From Asticcacaulis excentricus CB 48 (GTDB lineage: Bacteria > Pseudomonadota > Alphaproteobacteria > Caulobacterales > Caulobacteraceae), in assembly GCF_000175215.2 (NCBI RefSeq), contig NC_014816.1:1733001-1797000 (forward strand): a DNA stretch of 64,000 nucleotides, read 5' to 3'. Below, in pieces: positions 1 through 10,176 of this stretch. The notes beneath the pieces were generated by a model. The model was not told the DNA's origin. It ran no database searches and was given only the letters and a program-made list of their open reading frames with translations. The position numbers and the translations under genes were made by a program. Each line of letters opens with the position of its first letter. Position 1 is the stretch's first letter.

Positions 1-114
1 GACACCGGGCTTGTCATCGGCCAACCGCGCCTCACGCAAAATCAGGGCCGCACCCGTCAGGGGGGCATCGGTCGGGAGAGCTTCGATTTCGGTGTCGGTT
101 GGCAGGTCGGACAT
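1..114 (-). CDS. Truncated 5' end of an unidentified gene
   Basis: Only the first 38 codons lie in the window, read leftward from an ATG at 112-114. The visible N-terminus begins MSDLPTDTEIEALPTD and continues into a short ALILREARL stretch that may be the start of a first strand or helix. This is too little to assign a family. The frame is open to the window edge, and the gene diverges from the acyltransferase gene starting at 272. No signal peptide or membrane segment is seen. The call rests on the open frame and the absence of any competing gene. Confidence 0.5.
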   Translation of the reverse strand, partial: MSDLPTDTEIEALPTDAPLTGAALILREARLADDKPGV

Positions 115-271
115 GCGCCTGATATAGGCGAAGGGTCAGAACGGGGCAAGAACATCCACATACACCTTCGGCGCTTAAATGACAAAATTGCAAAGGTGAG
201 CCACAGGAATTGACTTGCCATCGTCTGGGCATGGCGTCATGGAAAGACACCTCACACAAAATCGTGATCGC

Positions 272-1471
272 ATGACCGCCACGCCCGCCGCCCGCTTGTC
301 CGAAATCCGCGCCCTCACGGGCTTGCGCGGAGTGGCGGCCCTGTTTGTGGTGCTTTATCACGCCACCGGCTATTTTCGCTTTCCCGATCCGTGGCAACAC
401 TATGTGCGGCATGGCTACATTTCCGTCGACCTGTTCTTTGTACTGTCTGGCTTTGTCATGGCTATGACCTATGGCAAACTGTTCGATACCGGATTTCAGT
501 GGCCGAATTTTCGCAAATTCATCCTCATGCGCGTGGCACGCGTGTGGCCGTTGTTCGCCCTGATGACACTGATTACCGCCGCCCTGATACCGAGTGTTCT
601 GGGCACGCGCTACTATTCCGAAAACGTCTGGCACGGCCTTCTCCCCAACCTGACGATGACTCAGGCCTGGGGGCTGGCCAATTCTATCGTCCGCCCGTCA
701 TGGTCGATTTCGACCGAATGGGCGGCTTATCTCGTCTTTCCCCTGCTGGTGATCGGGGCCCTAAAAGGCTCATGGCAACGAGCGCTTCTGTGGGTTGTGG
801 TGGCCGCCTGTCTGTTGGCCTTTGTCGCCTATGGCCCTCTATGGTTCGGGCAGACGATTCGCCGCTCAGGCCCGCTCGACATCGCCGCCTCCTACGCCAG
901 CGGGACCATATTGCGCTGCCTGCTGAGTTTCTTTATTGGCATGGTTGCCTATCGTTTCCGCGCCCTTGTGCCGTCACGTGCCGGGGTCCTGTTTCTGGTC
1001 GCGTCGCTGCTGCTGATCGCGTGGCGGCCTTCAGACCTGATTCTGGTTAGCTTATTTACAGGGCTGATCATGGCCCTGTCCGAAGATGAAGGCCCGGTAG
1101 CGAAAATGTTGGCGTGGCGTCCCGTCTATCTGATCGGCGTGTGGTCCTACGCCATATACCTGATCCACGACGTCGTGCTGTTCGTTACGTTTCGCACCCT
1201 ACCGAAGTTCGGTCTGAGCCTGCCGGGGGAGCGCGTTCACTGGCTGATGGCGGCCATAGGGATTACGATTATTCTGTCCGCCCTGGCCCACTATGGCTTT
1301 GAAAAGCCTTCTCGCGATGGGCTGCGCCGATTGATCAGCCGCTGGACGGCCCGTAAGCCGGACCTTCATGCCGTCCCCGGCGACCTCCCGACTGAGCCCG
1401 CCCCTACCACAGCGGGTCCGGCGGTAGACCTTGCAGAGCTTCCTGTATCCGCCGCAAAGACCCGCCGTTGA
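272..1471 (+). CDS. Acyltransferase 3 family integral membrane protein (OafA-like)
   Basis: About 400 residues, mostly hydrophobic, with roughly ten membrane spans. The N-terminal signature RALTGLRGVAALFVVLYH, with the conserved RxxxGLRGxAAxxVxxxH pattern, is diagnostic of acyltransferase family 3; the histidine in the first span is the presumed catalytic residue. Members transfer acetyl or other acyl groups to surface polysaccharide sugars at the inner membrane; the substrate here is unknown. I chose the ATG at 272 because it is closest to the family motif; in-frame ATGs at 215 and 239 would add residues of low quality. The C-terminus is a Pro/Ala-rich cytoplasmic tail. The 3' end overlaps the convergent Nudix gene by 68 bases. 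Confidence 0.9.
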   Translation: MTATPAARLSEIRALTGLRGVAALFVVLYHATGYFRFPDPWQHYVRHGYISVDLFFVLSGFVMAMTYGKLFDTGFQWPNFRKFILMRVARVWPLFALMTLITAALIPSVLGTRYYSENVWHGLLPNLTMTQAWGLANSIVRPSWSISTEWAAYLVFPLLVIGALKGSWQRALLWVVVAACLLAFVAYGPLWFGQTIRRSGPLDIAASYASGTILRCLLSFFIGMVAYRFRALVPSRAGVLFLVASLLLIAWRPSDLILVSLFTGLIMALSEDEGPVAKMLAWRPVYLIGVWSYAIYLIHDVVLFVTFRTLPKFGLSLPGERVHWLMAAIGITIILSALAHYGFEKPSRDGLRRLISRWTARKPDLHAVPGDLPTEPAPTTAGPAVDLAELPVSAAKTRR

Positions 1472-1877
1472 TATTGCCCGGCAAGGCGTCGATATCGAAG
1501 AAATCAACATTCTTGATTTCGCCTTGCGAGGTCAGTTCACCGCGCTCGAAGCGGTCGATACGATAGAGCAGCACGTGATCGCCGGGGAAGAAGCGTTCAT
1601 TGGAATGGATGGACAGTAGACGCGGCGTTTCCTGGGCAATAATCCCCGCCTCTTCGCGCAGTTCACGCACCACAGCATCACCCGCCGCCTCAAAGGCATC
1701 GACGCCACCACCGGGCAACCACCAGCCTTCAAGATAGGTGTGCTCGATGAGCAGAACGCGGCGCTCATCCTCGACCACCAGGCCACGCACGCCCAGAGTC
1801 TTGCCCCGGGTCATGCGCGAATGGGCAAAAAACAGCGGCCGTGTGTACGGCTCGACAAGGCGCTTCCAGTCTTCCAT
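1404..1877 (-). CDS. Nudix hydrolase
   Basis: A 157-residue protein with a complete Nudix box (GVDAFE, then seven residues, then RELREEAGI), matching the GX5EX7REUXEEXGU consensus that binds Mg2+ and cleaves nucleoside diphosphates linked to another moiety. The preceding LPGGG turn is typical. The substrate cannot be told from sequence; the family covers ADP-ribose, oxidised dNTPs and dinucleotide polyphosphates. It is transcribed towards the acyltransferase gene and overlaps its 3' end by 68 bases, so the two are convergent. The coding frame in the overlap shows normal protein sequence for both, with the acyltransferase contributing only a tail. Confidence 0.9.
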   Translation of the reverse strand: MEDWKRLVEPYTRPLFFAHSRMTRGKTLGVRGLVVEDERRVLLIEHTYLEGWWLPGGGVDAFEAAGDAVVRELREEAGIIAQETPRLLSIHSNERFFPGDHVLLYRIDRFERGELTSQGEIKNVDFFDIDALPGNINGGSLRRIQEALQGLPPDPLW

Positions 1878-2014
1878 GATGGTAAAAATAAGATAAATAA
1901 CGCTGTGCGCAAGCCTTGCGCCCGGCTTTTTCTCGCAGCGCCGCGCAACAAGGCTTGAGTTCGCCGTAAGAGGCGCTTAATCAGATTAAAACAGGACTGA
2001 CCGGGAGATCTCAC

Positions 2015-2095
2015 ATGCTGGCCATCGGCATTTTTGCGGGCTTCATCGCCTTCTATTTCATCGTCAACTATATCGACTTTGGCCGTATTGACTAA
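2015..2095 (+). CDS. 26-residue single-span membrane peptide
   Basis: Short reading frame starting MLAIGIFAGFIAFYFIVNY and ending IDFGRID. It is one hydrophobic helix followed by a short charged tail. A GGGAG ribosome-binding site sits seven bases before the ATG, which is good spacing. Its stop codon overlaps by eight bases the TTG from which the downstream SDR frame appears to start, suggesting translational coupling. No family is recognised. The site and overlap support a real gene, but a leader-peptide role for the SDR cannot be excluded. Confidence 0.55.
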   Translation: MLAIGIFAGFIAFYFIVNYIDFGRID

Positions 2096-2861
2096 ACCCG
2101 CTCCCAAAGTCGCCTCCAAAATCGCTTTGGTCACCGGAGCAGCCAAACGCATCGGCAGGGCCGTAGCCTTTGCGCTGGCCAAACGCGGCTATGACATCGG
2201 CGTCCATTACGGTACTTCCGCTAGCGATGCGCAGGCTCTGGTCGAGCGGTTACGCGCCTCGGGCGTACGGGCTGAGGCGCTTCAGGCCGATCTATCGGAC
2301 GCCGACAGCGTCAACGCGCTCATCCCCGCGGCGGTGGCCGCTCTGGGGCCTGTGAGCCTGCTGATCAACAATGCATCTGTCTTTTTCGATGACCGCGCCG
2401 GGACGCTGACGGTCGAACGCTGGCACGCCCATATGAACACCAATCTGCTGGCCCCTGTCCTGCTGGCGCAGGGGTTTGCGGCACAAGGCCCTCTGCCTGA
2501 TGGGGCGGCCATCGTCAATCTGATCGATCAACGCGTACTAAAGCCCTCACCGCCCTTCTTCTCCTACGGTTTGTCGAAGGCCGGGTTGTGGCACGCTACG
2601 CGCACTCTGGCGCAGGAACTGGCGCCCCGCATCCGGGTCAATGCGGTGGGGCCGGGCCCCACCCTGCCCTCCATCCACCAGACCGACGCCGATTTCGAAG
2701 CCGAGGCCGCTTCGACCCTGCTGCAAAAGCGGGTGACGCCGGAGGAGATCGCCGAGGCCGTGGTGTTTCTCGCCGAAGCTCCTTCGGTCACCGGCCAGAT
2801 GATCTGCGTCGATTCGGGCCAGCATCTGGGCTGGAAGACGCCGGATATGGAGGGGCTGTAG
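2088..2861 (+). CDS. Short-chain dehydrogenase, pteridine reductase/FolM-like
   Basis: About 257 residues with an N-terminal Rossmann fold. The glycine motif reads TGAAKRIGR, where arginine replaces the usual middle glycine; this TGX3RXG form marks pteridine reductases and dihydromonapterin reductase (FolM), which prefer NADPH. The NNAS motif, a Tyr-x-x-x-Lys site (YGLSK) and a PGP motif follow in the expected order, and the C-terminal DSGQHL is typical. A role in reducing dihydropterins is likely but inferred. The start is taken as TTG at 2088, since no ATG fits next to the fold and an upstream ATG at 2034 would run through the small membrane ORF. Translation may be coupled to that ORF. Confidence 0.85.
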   Translation: MTKPAPKVASKIALVTGAAKRIGRAVAFALAKRGYDIGVHYGTSASDAQALVERLRASGVRAEALQADLSDADSVNALIPAAVAALGPVSLLINNASVFFDDRAGTLTVERWHAHMNTNLLAPVLLAQGFAAQGPLPDGAAIVNLIDQRVLKPSPPFFSYGLSKAGLWHATRTLAQELAPRIRVNAVGPGPTLPSIHQTDADFEAEAASTLLQKRVTPEEIAEAVVFLAEAPSVTGQMICVDSGQHLGWKTPDMEGL

Positions 2862-3067
2862 GCTGTTATATCGCTGCAATGTCTCGGCGCATCCCAGTCG
2901 TTGAATCCCGTCCCGATTATACCTCCCACTTTACTGGGGAGGGGTAGCGCACGACGCCGCGTTTACGCGGTAAGATGCGGTCATGGGGGCTCTTTGTAAA
3001 TTCCAACCAACGCCCGGGCGGATACAGCGCATGGCTCACCACCTCGCCCTTGGTGCGATGCGATAGA

Positions 3068-4099
3068 TTACTTTGTACGTTCTACGCTGTAATCGGCGAG
3101 CGCTTCCAACGCTGTGCGCCAGTCTGAGGGCTCAAAGCCTTTCAGTGCATCCTTAGCCTTCTGTGCGTAATGGCGGGCCGTTTCCATTGTCTTGGCCATC
3201 GCCCCCGATTCGACGATCAGGGCCTGAGCCTGCGCCAAATCACCGTCGGTCTGATCGCGCAGGGACACGGTGCGGTGCCAGAAAGCAGCGGCTTCGGGCG
3301 TCGCCTTAACCGCGAGGATCAGCGGCAGGGTCGCCTTGCCCTCGGCGAAATCGTCACCGGCATTTTTACCAAGGCTCTGAGTCGTACCGCCGTAATCCAG
3401 CGCGTCATCTTGAATCTGAAAGGCCAGGCCGAGGTTCAGGCCATAGTCGCGCAGCGCCTGCTGACCTGCCGAGGACGCGCCCGCCGCCACGGCTCCGCTT
3501 TCTGCGGCCGCCGCAAAAAGAACCGCCGTCTTGGCCGCGATGATGTCGATATAGGTCGCTTCGGTAAGGTTAACGTCGTAGGCCTTCATGAGTTGCAGAA
3601 CTTCGCCTTCAGCAATGACCCCCGATGCCTTGGACAGGATGCCGAGCGCCTGAAGCGAGTCGGTTTCGACCATCAGCTCAAAGGCTCTAGCGAACAGAAA
3701 ATCCCCGACCAAAACCGAAGAGGGCGCGCCCCAGATAAGGTGGGCCGCAACCTTGCCCCGGCGCAACTGGCTGGAATCAACCACGTCATCGTGCAACAAG
3801 GTCGCTGTGTGGATAAACTCAACGGCCGCCGACAGCTTTCGGTGGTGAAGGTTCGTCGTCCCGGCCACACGCGCCGCCGCCACACACAGCAGCGGACGTA
3901 AACGTTTGCCACCCGCGCTGACCAGGTGCTCGGCTAGAGCTGGAATCACCGCGACATCACTCTGCATGCGCTCTGTGATGATGGCGTTAACCGCAGCCAT
4001 GTCGTCTGCGCACAGACGCACCAGCGCCTCGACATCCGCCTTACCCGCAGTCTTCGCGGGGGAGGATTTGTGCGTTTTCTCGATATTGGCGGTATCCAA
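3068..4099 (-). CDS. ispB: Polyprenyl (octaprenyl-type) diphosphate synthase
   Basis: A 343-residue all-helical trans-prenyltransferase. The first aspartate-rich motif reads LLHDDVVDSS, and the second, QIQDDALDYGG, lies about 130 residues later; both bind the Mg2+-diphosphates of the allylic primer and isopentenyl diphosphate. GGKRLRP near residue 70 is the IPP-binding arginine motif. Length and motif spacing fit the long-chain synthases that make the ubiquinone side chain. The chain length of the product is not readable with certainty. The gene is divergent from the TrmN6-like methyltransferase, with 165 bases between the chosen starts. Confidence 0.93.
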   Translation of the reverse strand: MDTANIEKTHKSSPAKTAGKADVEALVRLCADDMAAVNAIITERMQSDVAVIPALAEHLVSAGGKRLRPLLCVAAARVAGTTNLHHRKLSAAVEFIHTATLLHDDVVDSSQLRRGKVAAHLIWGAPSSVLVGDFLFARAFELMVETDSLQALGILSKASGVIAEGEVLQLMKAYDVNLTEATYIDIIAAKTAVLFAAAAESGAVAAGASSAGQQALRDYGLNLGLAFQIQDDALDYGGTTQSLGKNAGDDFAEGKATLPLILAVKATPEAAAFWHRTVSLRDQTDGDLAQAQALIVESGAMAKTMETARHYAQKAKDALKGFEPSDWRTALEALADYSVERTK

Positions 4100-4264
4100 A
4101 ACCCACTACTCCGGCACACTTGTAAAGTGTTAAACCCCTTAAACTTCCTTTACGTCTTAGTCCATGCCCCGCGAAGCGAGTTTGTGCTATATCCCGATAA
4201 AATTGCTACAGCCCCGGATACACACCTTTTGTCAGAGACAGCCTTACCCCCCCCTGCTGATGTC

Positions 4265-4999
4265 ATGCCGACCACCCTGCTGGGGGGACGGGTGCGGCTT
4301 TGGCAACCCGTGAAGGGCTATCGAATTGGCATGGACGGCGCCTTGCTGGCAGCGGGTGCAGCGGGCATGCTGGCTGAGCGCGCCAAAAGGGCCGTGAGTG
4401 CTTTAGAGTTAGGCTGTGGTGTGGGGGGCGTCATTTTGTCACTGGTGGCGCGCTGCCCGTTAGTGCACGTCGTGGGTATCGAGCGTGACGAGGCGACCTT
4501 TGCAGTGACCCAAATCAATCTGGCACAGGCGGGAGGCGACCACCGTGCGATTCTCGGCGATATTGGTGCCGGATACCGCAGTTTTGACCTAGCGCGATTT
4601 GACCTTGTCCTGAGCAATCCGCCCTATTTCGACGATCCTGAGACGCTGCGCGCACCGCATGAGTTGAAACGACCAGCGTGGATTGCCGATGACGGGCTTC
4701 AGGCGTGGCTCGACTTCGCACAGGCCGCCGTGGTCGATGGCGGGGAGATTATGTTCATCCACCGTGCCGACCGTTTGGGGGATATCTTAAGTGGCTTACC
4801 AAAATGTGGTTCGTTCGTCATCCGCCCCATCCAGGCTTTTGCTGGTGAGGCGGCAAAGCGGGTGCTGGTGCGCGCCAAACGACTGGGAAAGGCCCCGCTG
4901 CGTCTCCTGCCACCGCTGGTCCTACACGATAACGGCGAGCGCAAACATACGCCGGAAGTCGAGGCCATTTTGCGTGGCGAGGTGGATTTGGGGTGGTAG
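4265..4999 (+). CDS. TrmN6-like tRNA adenine-N6 methyltransferase
   Basis: About 244 residues with a class I SAM-dependent methyltransferase fold. The SAM-binding strand reads ALELGCGVGGV, and the catalytic NPPY motif (LVLSNPPYFDD) is that of adenine-N6 methyltransferases. Family members methylate A37 of tRNA1(Val); this specificity is inferred from similarity to YfiC/TrmN6. The start is uncertain: ATG at 4265 gives MPTTLLGGRVRLW, while a TTG at 4229 would add twelve residues. Neither has a strong ribosome-binding site. The gene is divergent from ispB. A hairpin follows its stop. Confidence 0.85.
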   Translation: MPTTLLGGRVRLWQPVKGYRIGMDGALLAAGAAGMLAERAKRAVSALELGCGVGGVILSLVARCPLVHVVGIERDEATFAVTQINLAQAGGDHRAILGDIGAGYRSFDLARFDLVLSNPPYFDDPETLRAPHELKRPAWIADDGLQAWLDFAQAAVVDGGEIMFIHRADRLGDILSGLPKCGSFVIRPIQAFAGEAAKRVLVRAKRLGKAPLRLLPPLVLHDNGERKHTPEVEAILRGEVDLGW

Positions 5000-5002
5000 A
5001 AA

Positions 5003-5027
5003 ACACCTCTCCCGTTTTCAGAGGTGT
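5003..5027 (+). terminator. Hairpin after the TrmN6-like gene
   Basis: Arms ACACCTCT (5003-5010) and AGAGGTGT (5020-5027) pair perfectly over eight bases around a nine-base loop, four bases after the methyltransferase stop codon. There is no clear U-run after it, so termination strength is uncertain. Confidence 0.45.
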
Positions 5028-5145
5028 AGGTCTATCTTTCGCTACCTATGGGATTAAGGCCGCTGTGGCGTTGGGATGCCAGCTTAAACTACCGCTTATT
5101 GTGTCATTGTTTATTTGAAAGCAGCCGGCCATATTTAGCGTGGTC

Positions 5146-5292
5146 TCAAATATTGTTCTTGCGAGTTTTCCGACGAATATATTTCATTTGAGATCGATTT
5201 GGCGCATCGACATTAGTCTCGCCTTCTGCGCTCTTATTGGCGACCGCCACAATGATCCATGCGAATGGCAACAAAATCAAGCCAATGATCAT
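5146..5292 (-). CDS. Possible 48-residue membrane peptide
   Basis: A short frame starting MIIGLILLPFAWIIVAV, then an acidic/polar stretch and a strongly basic C-terminus (KYIRRKTRKNN). One membrane helix with a positive cytoplasmic tail is plausible. It lies in the gap between the methyltransferase gene and clpB, a region otherwise without coding capacity. No convincing ribosome-binding site is visible and base composition is more AT-rich than in neighbouring genes, so it may be chance or a recently acquired or decaying sequence. No family is recognised. Confidence 0.3.
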   Translation of the reverse strand: MIIGLILLPFAWIIVAVANKSAEGETNVDAPNRSQMKYIRRKTRKNNI

Positions 5293-5388
5293 ACCGATGT
5301 CATATGATCCGCGTCTTCATACGCGGCGTTCAGTGCGCTACGCACCACCCTCCTCAGGATCAGGGCAGGCGTTAAAGATGGTAAACCC

Positions 5389-5407
5389 CACCGCGTGAAC
5401 CGCGGTG
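5389..5407 (-). terminator. Candidate clpB terminator
   Basis: Arms CACCGCG (5389-5395) and CGCGGTG (5401-5407) form a seven-base stem with a five-base loop, 35 bases beyond the clpB stop. On the minus strand it is followed by GGGTTT, a weak U-run. Confidence 0.45.
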
Positions 5408-5442
5408 AGGCATTTTGCGCAAGGGTATAGGCGAGTCCCCGT

Positions 5443-8022
<2,580 letters not shown>

Positions 8023-8094
8023 CGTCTGGGTTCCCCTTCAGAGGCGGATGGATGTGACCGGCCCTTCAACGGAAGCAACCGCTCATGTTCTCCG

Positions 8095-8122
8095 ATATGG
8101 TGTGATCTTCGCGCCACACAAG
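8095..8122 (-). promoter_or_regulatory. Heat-shock (sigma-32) promoter of clpB
   Basis: On the minus strand, CTTGTG (8122-8117), a 14-base spacer and CACCATAT (8102-8095) match the sigma-32 consensus CTTGAA-N13/14-CCCCATNT closely. It predicts a start near 8088 and a leader of about 65 bases. The same box architecture and spacer length occur ahead of the hsp20 gene in this window. Confidence 0.7.
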
Positions 8123-8177
8123 GGGAATTCACAGGGGAATTATTGTCGCATGACAACGGCATGAAACATTTTAATTA

Positions 8178-8208
8178 ACTAGGAAATCAATTAATATAAT
8201 TTCCTAGT
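8178..8208. promoter_or_regulatory. Inverted-repeat operator ahead of the MarR gene
   Basis: Perfect 10-base arms ACTAGGAAAT (8178-8187) and ATTTCCTAGT (8199-8208) are separated by 11 AT-rich bases. The right arm ends four bases before the MarR start codon. Position and symmetry suggest autorepression by the MarR dimer, and perhaps control of clpB-side transcription, though the clpB promoter is 56 bases away. Confidence 0.7.
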
Positions 8209-8212
8209 CAAC

Positions 8213-8662
8213 ATGACCATATCTCACCTCGAAGATCATCTCGGCTACTGGCTTCGGCTAGTGTCGAATGCTGTCTCTCACAGCTTTGCCCGTCAGGTCG
8301 AGGCTCTGGGCGTGACAGTGGCCGAGTGGGTATTCCTGCGTACCCTTTATAACTATGACCACCGCTCACCCTCTCTGCTGGCCGGGCAGATGGGCATGAC
8401 TCGCGGAGCCATCACGAAATTGGCCGACCGCCTGATCGCCAAATCTTTGGTGACGCGCACCGCCGATCCGGAGGATGGCCGCGCTCAGACCCTTGCCCTG
8501 ACCCCGGAAGGGCGGGCCAAGGTACCGGTGCTGGCAAAATTGGCCGATGCCAATGACGCGGCATTCTTCGATGCCCTGAGCGCGCAGGAACGCGCTGCCC
8601 TGGAGCAGTCTCTCAAGAGCTTGATTACCCGCCGCCACCTGAGCGGCATCCCTACCAATTGA
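8213..8662 (+). CDS. MarR family transcriptional regulator
   Basis: A 149-residue winged-helix regulator. The recognition region reads LLAGQMGMTRGAITKLADRL, followed by the wing VTRTADPEDGRAQTLALTPEG; the DxRxxxLxLTxxG pattern is the MarR hallmark. N- and C-terminal helices form the dimer interface. It probably binds the inverted repeat immediately upstream of its own start. The downstream DUF1398 gene begins 17 bases after the stop and is probably cotranscribed, making it the likeliest co-regulated gene. The ligand is unknown. There is no visible ribosome-binding site, as the operator occupies that position. Confidence 0.93.
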   Translation: MTISHLEDHLGYWLRLVSNAVSHSFARQVEALGVTVAEWVFLRTLYNYDHRSPSLLAGQMGMTRGAITKLADRLIAKSLVTRTADPEDGRAQTLALTPEGRAKVPVLAKLADANDAAFFDALSAQERAALEQSLKSLITRRHLSGIPTN

Positions 8663-8679
8663 TTTTAAAGAACTCTGCA

Positions 8680-9081
8680 ATGAACACGCAACAGATCGCC
8701 ACCGCCCAAAAGGCCGTCGCGGCTTCACACGATGGCTCAATGGCCTTTCCCCACATTGTGGGCACGCTGATCGAGGCCGGGTTCGAAGCCTATACGGTCG
8801 ATTATCGCCGCAACCGCAGCACCTACTATCTGCCCGATGGTGATAGTGTGGACATCGACTTGCACCCGGTCGATGACATCGTGGCCGCTGCTTTTGACGC
8901 CTCCACTGTCGAGGCCGCCGTGCGCGAAGCCCAAACCCAAGCGCCCGGCTACACCTATGCAGGGTTTTGCCGGAAGGTCAGAGCTGCGGGTTGTGCCGGC
9001 TACATGGTGTCCTTCTCAGGTCGTCACGTGGTCTATTTCGGCCGCACGGCTGAAGTACACGTGGAGTATTTTCCGCAGTAG
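8680..9081 (+). CDS. DUF1398 family protein (YbcV-like)
   Basis: A 133-residue soluble protein of the DUF1398 family: N-terminal helix, then FPHIVGTLIEAGFEAYTVDYRR, an acidic-aromatic YYLPDGDSVDI core, and a C-terminal sheet ending with the repeated YFGR/YF motifs. Function of the family is not known. The ATG at 8680 is preferred over one at 8659 because it begins the conserved region and leaves room after the MarR stop. It lies 17 bases after the MarR gene in the same orientation and ends back-to-back with the convergent cupin gene, with no gap. Confidence 0.8.
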   Translation: MNTQQIATAQKAVAASHDGSMAFPHIVGTLIEAGFEAYTVDYRRNRSTYYLPDGDSVDIDLHPVDDIVAAAFDASTVEAAVREAQTQAPGYTYAGFCRKVRAAGCAGYMVSFSGRHVVYFGRTAEVHVEYFPQ

Positions 9082-9429
9082 TCAGAGCCGGATCACATAG
9101 GTTTTCAGCGTGGTCTCGACCACTTCCCACACGCCAGTGAAACCGGGCTGAATGACGAAACGCGTCCCGGCCTCCAGCCGCAGCGGAGCCTTGCCGTCCT
9201 CGTGCAAGATCGAGATGCCCTCGAGGATTTCGCAATATTCCCATTCGTCATAAACGACGCGCCACGCACCCGACGTCGCCTGCCAGAAGCCGGCATATGT
9301 CTTTTCATCCTTAGAGATGTCGAGGTTCCACGTCAGAAAGCGCGGATCACCGGCCACGACCCTCTCAGCGGCCGGCGCGCCTGCTTCGGGCTCAGGCAGG
9401 GCGTTGCGATCAAACAGAATTACTGACAT
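9082..9429 (-). CDS. Cupin-domain protein (DUF861/EutQ-like)
   Basis: A 115-residue single-domain cupin. The conserved portion reads WNLDISKDEKTYAGFWQATSG, then an EYCEILEG motif and a GTRFVIQPGFTGVWEV motif, typical of the DUF861 subgroup. The canonical metal-binding histidines are not obvious, so a non-metal or substrate-binding role is possible. The ATG at 9429 starts the conserved region; an upstream ATG would run through the infC terminator and is rejected. It lies downstream of infC on the same strand but behind a strong terminator, so it needs its own promoter or readthrough. Confidence 0.85.
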   Translation of the reverse strand: MSVILFDRNALPEPEAGAPAAERVVAGDPRFLTWNLDISKDEKTYAGFWQATSGAWRVVYDEWEYCEILEGISILHEDGKAPLRLEAGTRFVIQPGFTGVWEVVETTLKTYVIRL

Positions 9430-9438
9430 GCACACCTC

Positions 9439-9473
9439 AAAAAAAAAACGGCCCCGATTTAATATCGGAGCCG
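9439..9473 (-). terminator. Rho-independent terminator of infC
   Basis: A 10-base-pair stem (9449-9458 with 9464-9473, one G-U pair) and a five-base loop, followed on the minus strand by a run of ten T residues (9448-9439). This is the strongest terminator in the window and makes infC a separate transcript. Confidence 0.9.
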
Positions 9474-9502
9474 GTTCCAATTCCATTGAATAAGCCAAAC
9501 GC

Positions 9503-10036
9503 CTATTTCGGGGCAAGAATCATGATCATCTGGCGACCTTCCATCTTCGGCTCATATTCCACCTTGGTGGTCGCCTCAAAGTCAGCCTTGACCTGATTGA
9601 GCAGTTTCATACCCAGTTCCGGGTGAGCCATTTCGCGGCCACGGAAACGCAGCGTCACCTTGACCTTATCGCCTTCTTCGAAGAAGCGCGTCATGGCCTT
9701 GGCCTTCACCTCATAATCGTGCTTGTCGATATTGGGGCGAAGCTTGATTTCCTTGATTTCGACGACCTTCTGCTTTTTGCGGGCTTCGGCCTTCTTCTTC
9801 TGCTCTTGGAAGCGGTACTTGCCGTAGTCGAGAATTTTGCAGACGGGAGGATCGGCGGTCGGGGAGACTTCGACCAGATCAAGTCCGGCTTCCTCGGCGG
9901 CTTCGAGCGCGGCGGACGTCGGCATGATGCCTTGCTTCTCACCGTTCTGGTCGATCAAAAGGACGCGCGGAACCTTAATGTCCTGATTGATACGGGGGCC
10001 GTCTTTCGCGGGCGGGGCTTGCATTGGGCGACGAAT
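9503..10036 (-). CDS. infC: Translation initiation factor IF-3, AUU start
   Basis: A 177-residue IF-3 with the N-terminal domain ([19 protein letters not shown]), a lysine-rich linker ([13 protein letters not shown]) and the C-terminal ribosome-binding domain ([20 protein letters not shown]). IF-3 binds the 30S subunit and rejects non-canonical start codons. An ATG at 10024 is in frame, but the only good ribosome-binding site, GGAG at 10045-10048, is eight bases from an in-frame ATT at 10034-10036 and twenty from the ATG. Rare AUU starts underlie IF-3 autoregulation in other bacteria, and the added IRRP residues match alphaproteobacterial IF-3 N-termini. The usual partners rpmI and rplT are absent here. 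Confidence 0.93.
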   Translation of the reverse strand: MRRPMQAPPAKDGPRINQDIKVPRVLLIDQNGEKQGIMPTSAALEAAEEAGLDLVEVSPTADPPVCKILDYGKYRFQEQKKKAEARKKQKVVEIKEIKLRPNIDKHDYEVKAKAMTRFFEEGDKVKVTLRFRGREMAHPELGMKLLNQVKADFEATTKVEYEPKMEGRQMIMILAPK

Positions 10037-10096
10037 AGGGATGTCTCCATGGACTGTTTAAACGGACCGGACTCACTTGTCCGGGATTGGGGCCTA

Positions 10097-10124
10097 ATTA
10101 TAGGAAGGGCCTAGGGGTGATCAA
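10097..10124 (-). promoter_or_regulatory. Housekeeping promoter of infC
   Basis: On the minus strand, TTGATC (10124-10119), a 16-base spacer and a perfect TATAAT (10102-10097) precede infC. The predicted leader of about 55 bases includes a six-base-pair hairpin (CCGGAC at 10067-10072 with GTCCGG at 10079-10084). Confidence 0.65.
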
Positions 10125-10176
10125 TCCCCTTTATGGCGCACAAGAGGTTAATTTTTCAGCCCGTTGTGCCACCGCC

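Noticed and set aside
32..634. Minus-strand 200-codon frame
   Set aside because: It lies opposite the acyltransferase gene and has the Gly/His/Gln-rich composition of an antisense shadow.
2862..3067. Short frames after the SDR gene
   Set aside because: Only 22 to 50 codons, with no ribosome-binding site and no family resemblance; I see nothing supported in this 206-base gap.
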